From: Bacilli bacterium
Lineage (GTDB): Bacteria; Bacillota_I; Bacilli_A; RF39; UBA660
Length of the DNA: 55,522 nt
Assembly: GCA_017460745.1 (NCBI GenBank)
Contig: JAFUAL010000007.1
Coordinates: 1-55,522 of the forward strand
Reading direction: 5' to 3'
Positions within the stretch are counted from its first letter, which is position 1; each line of letters begins with the position of its first letter. Made by a program: the position numbers and the translations under genes. This document shows, piece after piece, positions 49,937 to 55,522 of this stretch. A model generated the notes under the pieces. The model did not search any database. It was not told the DNA's origin and was given only the letters and a program-made list of their open reading frames with translations.

Positions 49937-51115
49937 ATGAAAATATTATCAGTTAATTGTGGTAGTTCATCTCTTAAATTTAAGATGTATGAAATGCCAG
50001 AAGAAAAAGTATTAATATCAGGTTTATTTGAAAGAATAGGAGAAAAAGGGTCAGAATATACAATTAAAATAGATGATTTAAAATATAGTAAAGAAGTTGA
50101 TTTAAAAAATCATAAAGTAGCATTTGAGATATTAGTTGAAGAATTAAAGAAAAATGCAATTATTAAAAATTTGTCTGAAATTAAAGGCGTAGGTCATAGA
50201 ATAGTTCAAGGTGGAGATTATTTTGATAAGACAGTTGTTGCAACAGATGATGTAGTTGCAAAAATAGATGAACTTGCAACACTTGCCCCTCTTCATAACA
50301 AAGCAGCAATAACCGGTATAAATGCAGCTAAAGAGGTTATTCCAAAGGCAGTGGAAACAGTTGTTTTTGATACAGCTTTTCATCAAACTATTGAGCCAGT
50401 TAACTTTTTATATGCAGTGCCATATGAATGGTATACAGATTATAAAGTAAGAAAATATGGAGCACATGGAACAAGTCATAAATATATTGCATCTCGTCTT
50501 AATGCAATACTTGGACGTACTAATACAAAACTAATTACTTGTCATATAGGAAGTGGAGCTAGTGTTTCAGCAATAAGAGATGGAATTTGTATTGATACAT
50601 CAATGGGACTTACACCTAATGCTGGTTTAATTATGGGAACACGCTGTGGTGATATAGATACATCAGTTGTTACTTATATGATGAGAAAGAAAAATATAAG
50701 TGCAGATGATATGGATACAATTTTAAATAAACAAAGTGGTTTACTTGGAATTTCAGGAGTATCAAATGATTCAAGAGATATAGAAGAAGGAATTAGTAAA
50801 GGTAACGAAAGATGCGTTCTTGCTCAAAAGATGTATGTTCAAAAAATAATTGATTATATAGCAATGTATTATTTTGAACTTGGAGGAGTAGATGCTATTG
50901 CTTTTTCAGCTGGTGTTGGAGAAAATTCTATTCGTACAAGAATTGATATTATGGAAGGTCTTAAAGTTTTAGGAATAGTACCAGATTATGAAGCTAATAA
51001 TGTTCGTGGAGAAGAAAAACTTATTACGACAAGTGATTCTAAGGTTCCAGTTTATATAGTTCCAACTGATGAAGAAATTATGATTGCAAGAGATACTTAT
51101 AATTTATGTAATTAG
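49937..51115 (+). CDS. ackA: Acetate kinase
   Basis: 392 residues. It makes ATP and acetate from acetyl phosphate. ILSVNCGSSSLKFKMYEM at the N-terminus, VGHRIVQGGDYF, HNKAAITGI, FDTAFHQTI and the loop HIGSGASVSAI are diagnostic. SD AAAGGAG. No pta lies beside it in the window. It indicates fermentative energy gain through acetate. Confidence 0.96.
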   Translation: MKILSVNCGSSSLKFKMYEMPEEKVLISGLFERIGEKGSEYTIKIDDLKYSKEVDLKNHKVAFEILVEELKKNAIIKNLSEIKGVGHRIVQGGDYFDKTVVATDDVVAKIDELATLAPLHNKAAITGINAAKEVIPKAVETVVFDTAFHQTIEPVNFLYAVPYEWYTDYKVRKYGAHGTSHKYIASRLNAILGRTNTKLITCHIGSGASVSAIRDGICIDTSMGLTPNAGLIMGTRCGDIDTSVVTYMMRKKNISADDMDTILNKQSGLLGISGVSNDSRDIEEGISKGNERCVLAQKMYVQKIIDYIAMYYFELGGVDAIAFSAGVGENSIRTRIDIMEGLKVLGIVPDYEANNVRGEEKLITTSDSKVPVYIVPTDEEIMIARDTYNLCN

Positions 51116-51127
51116 AAAGGTAATATA

Positions 51128-52096
51128 ATGTTTAGTCAAATATATGAAACTATCAAAAAATTTGATAAGATTGTTCTAGCACGTCACGTAGGACCAGATC
51201 CTGATGCTATGTCAAGTACAATGGCTTTAAGAGACTCGATTAGGTTAACTTTTCCTGAAAAGCATGTTTATGCAATTGGCAGTGGTAGTCAGAGATTTAC
51301 CTATTTTGGTCATCTTGATAAAATAGATGATGTAAGTGATGCATTGTTAATTGTTTTGGATACACCAGACATTAGAAGAATAGATGGTGCTAATTTAAGT
51401 GACTTTGAAGAAGTAATTAAAATAGATCACCATCCATTTGTTGATAAATTTGGTGAACTAGAACTTATTGATGATACAGCATCAAGTGCAGCAGAATTAG
51501 TGTTAGAACTTATTAATAACACTCCTCTTGTAATGGATAAAGGAGTTGCTTCTAAATTATATTTAGGAATTGTAAGTGATACAAATCGTTTTATGTTTAA
51601 TAATTCAACAAGTAGAACTTTCAAAAACGTATCATCACTAATAGATGAATATCAGTTAAATATAAACGAATTATATGAACCTCTTTATTTAAGACCATTT
51701 AATGAAGTAAAATTTGAAGGTTACATTGGCCTTAATTTAAAAATAACAGCAGATGGTGTTGCTTATATTAAGTTACCTAATAATTTACTTGAAGAATTTG
51801 GGGTTGATGCAGCAAGTCCAGGTAACATGATAAATAATTTTAATTTTATTGATGAAGTATTAGTATGGGTATTTTTTACTGAAGATGTAAAAAATGAAAA
51901 TATAAGAGTATCAGCTCGATCTCGTGGTCCTGTAATTAATGAAGTATTATCACATTATAATGGTGGTGGTCATAAGTATGCAAGTGGTGCTCGTGTTAAA
52001 ACATTCTCTGAAACGGATTTAATTATTAATGATTTGAACGCTGTATCACGTGCTTTTAAGAATAAAAATGAGGGTGATAAAATTGAAAATAAATAA
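51128..52096 (+). CDS. nrnA: DHH/DHHA1 phosphoesterase, NrnA-like oligoribonuclease/pAp phosphatase
   Basis: 322 residues. The DHH domain shows ARHVGPDPDAMSS, VLDTPD and IDHHP metal motifs; the DHHA1 end has the GGGHKYASGA loop. NrnA degrades nano-RNA and 3'-phosphoadenosine 5'-phosphate. RHVGPDPDA replaces the more common HxxPDGDA. It is 12 bp after ackA and overlaps the next gene. Confidence 0.9.
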   Translation: MFSQIYETIKKFDKIVLARHVGPDPDAMSSTMALRDSIRLTFPEKHVYAIGSGSQRFTYFGHLDKIDDVSDALLIVLDTPDIRRIDGANLSDFEEVIKIDHHPFVDKFGELELIDDTASSAAELVLELINNTPLVMDKGVASKLYLGIVSDTNRFMFNNSTSRTFKNVSSLIDEYQLNINELYEPLYLRPFNEVKFEGYIGLNLKITADGVAYIKLPNNLLEEFGVDAASPGNMINNFNFIDEVLVWVFFTEDVKNENIRVSARSRGPVINEVLSHYNGGGHKYASGARVKTFSETDLIINDLNAVSRAFKNKNEGDKIENK

Positions 52097-52700
52097 TGCA
52101 AAACTTGATTTAGTTGCTGTTCGAAGAAGTCAATATCCAACTAATAAAAAGGCTGAATTTTTACTAGTTGGCCGTAGTAATGTTGGAAAAAGTAGTTTTA
52201 TTAATACATTACTAAATCAAAAGAACTTAGCTAGAACTTCAAGTCGACCTGGAAAAACTCAAACTCTAAATTTTTATTTAGTAAATGATTTATTCTATTT
52301 AATTGATGTTCCAGGGTATGGATATGCTTCAGTTAATCATGAACAACAAAAGAAAATGGGATTAATGATTGAAGAATATTTAGAACATCGAGAGGAAATG
52401 AAAAGAGTTTTTATGCTTGTTGATTATCGTATCAAACCTACTGAAAATGATGTTTTAATGTATCAGTTTTTAAAATATTATAATATTCCTGTAACACTTG
52501 TGGTAACTAAAGATGATAAGGTTTCTCCGTCTAAAAAAGAAAGAAATTTAAAAATTATAAAAGATACTTTAAATATTGCAATAGGTGATAATGTAATAGT
52601 ATTTTCAAGTGTAAATAAAACAGGTAGAGAGGAAATACTGAATCAGATTGAAAATTATGTTGGTTTGCCAATCGATGATGATGCAGTTGAGACGATATAG
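52083..52700 (+). CDS. ysxC: Ribosome-assembly GTPase YsxC/EngB
   Basis: 205 residues. I choose TTG 52083 because GAGGGTGATAAAA lies directly before it and the product begins KINNAKLDLVAVR as in EngB proteins; an ATG further up gives a non-homologous extension. G1 GRSNVGKSS, G2 RTSSRPGKTQT, G3 DVPGYGYA, G4 TKDD and G5 SSVNKTG are intact. It assists late 50S assembly. It overlaps the nrnA end by 14 bp. Confidence 0.93.
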   Translation: MKINNAKLDLVAVRRSQYPTNKKAEFLLVGRSNVGKSSFINTLLNQKNLARTSSRPGKTQTLNFYLVNDLFYLIDVPGYGYASVNHEQQKKMGLMIEEYLEHREEMKRVFMLVDYRIKPTENDVLMYQFLKYYNIPVTLVVTKDDKVSPSKKERNLKIIKDTLNIAIGDNVIVFSSVNKTGREEILNQIENYVGLPIDDDAVETI

Positions 52701-52715
52701 GATATATAAATATAC

Positions 52716-52747
52716 AAAATGTATTTCAAAATTGGAGTACATTTTTT
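52716..52747 (+). terminator. Terminator of the ackA-nrnA-ysxC operon
   Basis: AAAATGTA (52716-52723) pairs with TACATTTT (52738-52745), running into further T. Confidence 0.7.
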
Positions 52748-52780
52748 AATTTTACAAAAAAGAGATATAATAAAAAAAAC

Positions 52781-52809
52781 TTGCATTTTGTATCATTATG
52801 TGCTAAAAT
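52781..52809 (+). promoter_or_regulatory. Promoter of the surface adhesin
   Basis: TTGCAT (52781-52786), 17 bp, TAAAAT (52804-52809), 35 bp before the adhesin start. Confidence 0.65.
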
Positions 52810-52843
52810 AGTAGCCATTATTGTTATTAAGGGGGTAAAGTAT

Positions 52844-55522
52844 ATGAAAATAGCAAATAATATAAAAGTGTTCATTTTATTATTAGTGGGAATAGTATTA
52901 GGTATGAGTGTTATTAATGTTAATGCAGCCACAGTTCCAACAAGTGTTAAAATGAAATCAAAATCATTATTATATTATTTTACAGAGAAAAAGAAAACAG
53001 ATTATATTGATGGATATAACTTTTATCGTAAGGAGTTAGATGATGGTACACTTGCATATTGTTCTAGTAATATAACAAGTCATGTGCCAGCCGGAAAAAC
53101 GCTTAAGTTAAAAGGAGAGGTAACTGATAAAGGATTAGCCTATATTATTAAAAATGGTTATCCACATAAGAGTTTTACAGGAGATGCAAAGAAAGATTAT
53201 TACATAACGCAAGCTGCAGTATGGAGATATTACGATGAAACTCGTGGTAGTAAAAACTGGAGTTCATCTGCATTTAAATCAACTTCAACTGGTATGCGTA
53301 AATATGTTTATGACTTAGTTCAACAAGCTAAAAAGGCAAATAGTAGTACATCAATTACCAGTAGTGTAAGTGCTACTATAAGTAGTGATACTATGACAAT
53401 TAGTGGAAATGAGTTTGTAAGTAAACAAATTAGTGTTAGTTTGACTAATACACTTTCAACATATACTGTAAGTTTAGAGAATGCACCAGCTAAAACAAAA
53501 ATTTTGGATGTTAATGGAAAAGAAAAAACAACATTTAATAAAGGCGAAAAATTTGTTGTAACAACGCCAATTAGTAATATTAGTGGAAGCATAAAAATTA
53601 AAATATCAGCAACTGGTGTTGATAGTAAAGTATATGAATATTCAACAGGTAATTCATATTATCAAGATATAATAGTAGTAACTGAATATGAAACAACAAA
53701 AGATGTGTCAACAACATTAAAATTAAACTTTAATCTTAATACTAAAGTTAGTATAAGTAAACAAGATATAACAACTAAAAAAGAACTAGCAGGAGCAACA
53801 TTAATAGTTAAGGATATAAATGGTAAAGAAATAGATAAGTGGGTTTCAAATGGAAAATTACACTATATTGAAAATATTTTACCAGGAGATTATACATTAA
53901 CAGAAATAAGTGCACCAAATGGATATAAATTATCAAGTGAAACGGTTAAGTTTACTGTTAAAACAGACGGAACAGTTCAAAGTGTAGTAATGTTTAATGA
54001 AAAGGAAATTACTAAAGTTAGCATTAGTAAACAAGATATGGCTAATGGTAAAGAATTACCAGGAGCAACATTGATAGTAAAAGATGCAAATGGTAAAGAA
54101 GTTGCAAGATGGGTTTCAACAGACAAGCCACATTATATAGAGGGATTAGCAGAAGGAAAATATACATTAACAGAAATAAGTGCCCCAAGTGGATATAAAT
54201 TATCAAGTGAAACAATTAGTTTTGAATTAAAAGCAGATGGAACAGTTCAAGGTGTCACAATGTTAAATGAACGTGAAGTTACTAAAGTTAGTATCAGTAA
54301 ACAAGATATGGCCAATGGTAAAGAATTACCAGGTGCAACATTGATAGTAAAAGATGCAAATGGTAAAGAAGTTGCAAGATGGGTTTCAACAGATAAGCCA
54401 CATTATATAGAGGGATTAGCAGAAGGAAAATATACTTTAACAGAAATAAGTGCCCCAAGTGGATATAAATTATCAAGTGAAACAATTAGTTTTGAATTAA
54501 AAGCAGATGGCAAAATTCAAAGTGTTACAATGTTAAATGCAAGAGAAGTAACGAAATTAAGAATTAGTAAAAAGGATATTTCTACAAAAGAAGAATTAGT
54601 AGGAGCAACCCTTGTTGTTAAAGATTCTACAGGTAAAGTAGTAGATAGATTTACATCGACTGGTGAACCACATTATGTAGAAGGACTAGCTGTTGGAAGT
54701 TATACTTTAGAAGAAGAAAAAGCACCAAGTGGGTACAAATTATCGACTGAAAAAATATCATTTAGATTAGCAAATGATGGAAATGTTCAAGAAGTTGTTA
54801 TGTATAATACTAAAGATATAACAAGACTAAGAATTAGTAAACAGGATATGGGTACTAAAACAGAATTAGCAGGAGCAACTCTAGTTATTAAGGATAAAAC
54901 TGGAAAAGTTGTAACAAGATTTGTAACTGAAAATACTCCAAAATACATCGAAGGATTAGAACCAGGGGAGTATATATTATCAGAGGAAAAAGCTCCAAAT
55001 GGATATAAACTATCAACTGAAACAGTTAATTTTAATTTAAAACGTGATGGCGAGGTTAAATTAATAACATTTTATAATGTAAAAGAAGTAACAAGAATTA
55101 AAATTAGTAAACAAGATATAACTACCAAGAAAGAATTAGCAGGAGCAACTCTTGTTGTTAAAGATAAAGATGGAAATATAGTAGATAAATGGGTTTCAAC
55201 AGAAGAACCACATTATATTGAAGGATTAAAAGAAGGAAACTATACATTAACAGAGAAGGTTGCACCAAATGGTTATAAATTGTCAAGTGAGACGATTAAC
55301 TTTACGCTTAAAGCAGATGGAACAATTCAAAGCGTTGTTATGTATAATGAGAAAGAAATCACTAAAGTAAAAATTAGTAAGCAAGATATAACTACTAAAA
55401 AAGAGTTACCAGGAGCAACTCTAGTAATAAAAGATAAATCAGGTAATGTTATAGATACTTGGGTATCAACGACAGAGCCTAAATATATTGAGGGATTAGA
55501 ACCTGGAGATTATACTTTAACA
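52844..55522 (+). CDS. Giant surface adhesin: thioester domain plus SpaA repeats (3' end outside window)
   Basis: 893 residues visible, open at the right edge. SD AAGGGGGTAAAG. A signal peptide ends near residue 29 (VINVNAA). Residues about 40-165 form a Cys-Gln thioester domain: Cys73 in LAYCSSN and Gln123 in YYITQAAVWRYY, as in TQXA adhesins that bind host proteins covalently. A linker follows to about residue 299. Then 90-residue SpaA/Cna-B-like repeats begin (VSISKQD...GATLIVKD...YIEGLAEGKYTLTEISAP...GYKLSSET), each able to form an internal isopeptide bond. Six full and one partial repeats are seen. An LPxTG anchor is expected beyond the window. Confidence 0.92.
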   Translation, partial: MKIANNIKVFILLLVGIVLGMSVINVNAATVPTSVKMKSKSLLYYFTEKKKTDYIDGYNFYRKELDDGTLAYCSSNITSHVPAGKTLKLKGEVTDKGLAYIIKNGYPHKSFTGDAKKDYYITQAAVWRYYDETRGSKNWSSSAFKSTSTGMRKYVYDLVQQAKKANSSTSITSSVSATISSDTMTISGNEFVSKQISVSLTNTLSTYTVSLENAPAKTKILDVNGKEKTTFNKGEKFVVTTPISNISGSIKIKISATGVDSKVYEYSTGNSYYQDIIVVTEYETTKDVSTTLKLNFNLNTKVSISKQDITTKKELAGATLIVKDINGKEIDKWVSNGKLHYIENILPGDYTLTEISAPNGYKLSSETVKFTVKTDGTVQSVVMFNEKEITKVSISKQDMANGKELPGATLIVKDANGKEVARWVSTDKPHYIEGLAEGKYTLTEISAPSGYKLSSETISFELKADGTVQGVTMLNEREVTKVSISKQDMANGKELPGATLIVKDANGKEVARWVSTDKPHYIEGLAEGKYTLTEISAPSGYKLSSETISFELKADGKIQSVTMLNAREVTKLRISKKDISTKEELVGATLVVKDSTGKVVDRFTSTGEPHYVEGLAVGSYTLEEEKAPSGYKLSTEKISFRLANDGNVQEVVMYNTKDITRLRISKQDMGTKTELAGATLVIKDKTGKVVTRFVTENTPKYIEGLEPGEYILSEEKAPNGYKLSTETVNFNLKRDGEVKLITFYNVKEVTRIKISKQDITTKKELAGATLVVKDKDGNIVDKWVSTEEPHYIEGLKEGNYTLTEKVAPNGYKLSSETINFTLKADGTIQSVVMYNEKEITKVKISKQDITTKKELPGATLVIKDKSGNVIDTWVSTTEPKYIEGLEPGDYTLT
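53741..55522 (+). repeat. Tandem 270-bp SpaA-domain repeats
   Basis: Unit starts at 53741, 54011, 54281, 54551, 54821, 55091 and 55361 keep an exact 270-bp period (90 codons). Units 2 and 3 are nearly identical at the DNA level, pointing to recent duplication; outer units are more divergent. Confidence 0.92.

Overview
The window is a very AT-rich piece of a low-GC Gram-positive-type chromosome. The evidence is a 23S-5S rRNA end, strong Shine-Dalgarno (SD) sequences, an NCS2 pyrimidine permease, a thyA-folA-tmk-pyrH run, sufB, ackA and a thioester/SpaA-type surface adhesin. TGA, TAA and TAG all act as stops, so the code looks standard. An uncultured Bacilli/Mollicutes-related gut lineage is my guess; the exact taxon cannot be read from the sequence.

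Layout. 1-500: the 3' end of 23S rRNA, then 5S rRNA. 599-3109: tsaE, tsaB and a fused rimI-tsaD. 3214-12805: core and membrane genes (surface esterase, permease, SDR, a PLP enzyme, pseudouridine synthase, thyA-folA-tmk-pyrH). 12990-14587: two lineage-specific genes. 14706-46640: a mobile-element island at a tRNA-Trp locus. 46777-55522: a Lys-rich membrane protein, sufB, ssb, tRNA-Ser(GCU), ackA, nrnA, ysxC, and a giant adhesin cut off by the window end.

The island is two elements side by side. Element S (about 14779-22278, 7.5 kb) carries a large serine recombinase, repressor, PrimPol-helicase, a small-terminase-like protein and a TIR-like plus membrane-protein pair. It resembles a phage satellite or small integrative island. 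Joining its ends rebuilds a symmetric attP (TGTTCGC...GCGAACA around TGGCAG). It sits at the CCA end of a tRNA-Trp gene. Element E (about 22308-46637, 24.3 kb) is an integrative mobilizable element with a tyrosine integrase, excisionase-like protein, MobL-type HUH relaxase, two small DNA-binding proteins and a VirD4/TraG coupling ATPase. It has no VirB4-like or other mating-channel genes. It also carries a long operon of small accessory proteins and a GHKL-ATPase/nuclease defence candidate. E has split the host tRNA-Trp gene inside the anticodon loop: the 3' half is at 22273-22316 and the 5' half at 46629-46667. About 220 bp inside its right end it carries a complete tRNA-Trp(CCA) with its own promoter.

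Most interesting points: (1) a tRNA-splitting element that brings a replacement tRNA; (2) about seven genes of E that appear to start at AUA or AUU after a good SD, with the usual start codons absent or badly placed; (3) a serine recombinase whose C-terminal tail changes between integrated and excised states; (4) several leader/terminator attenuator-like modules in front of accessory operons, one before the TIR pair; (5) shared Ile C-termini and stop-SD fusions across the E operon; (6) two candidate defence modules.
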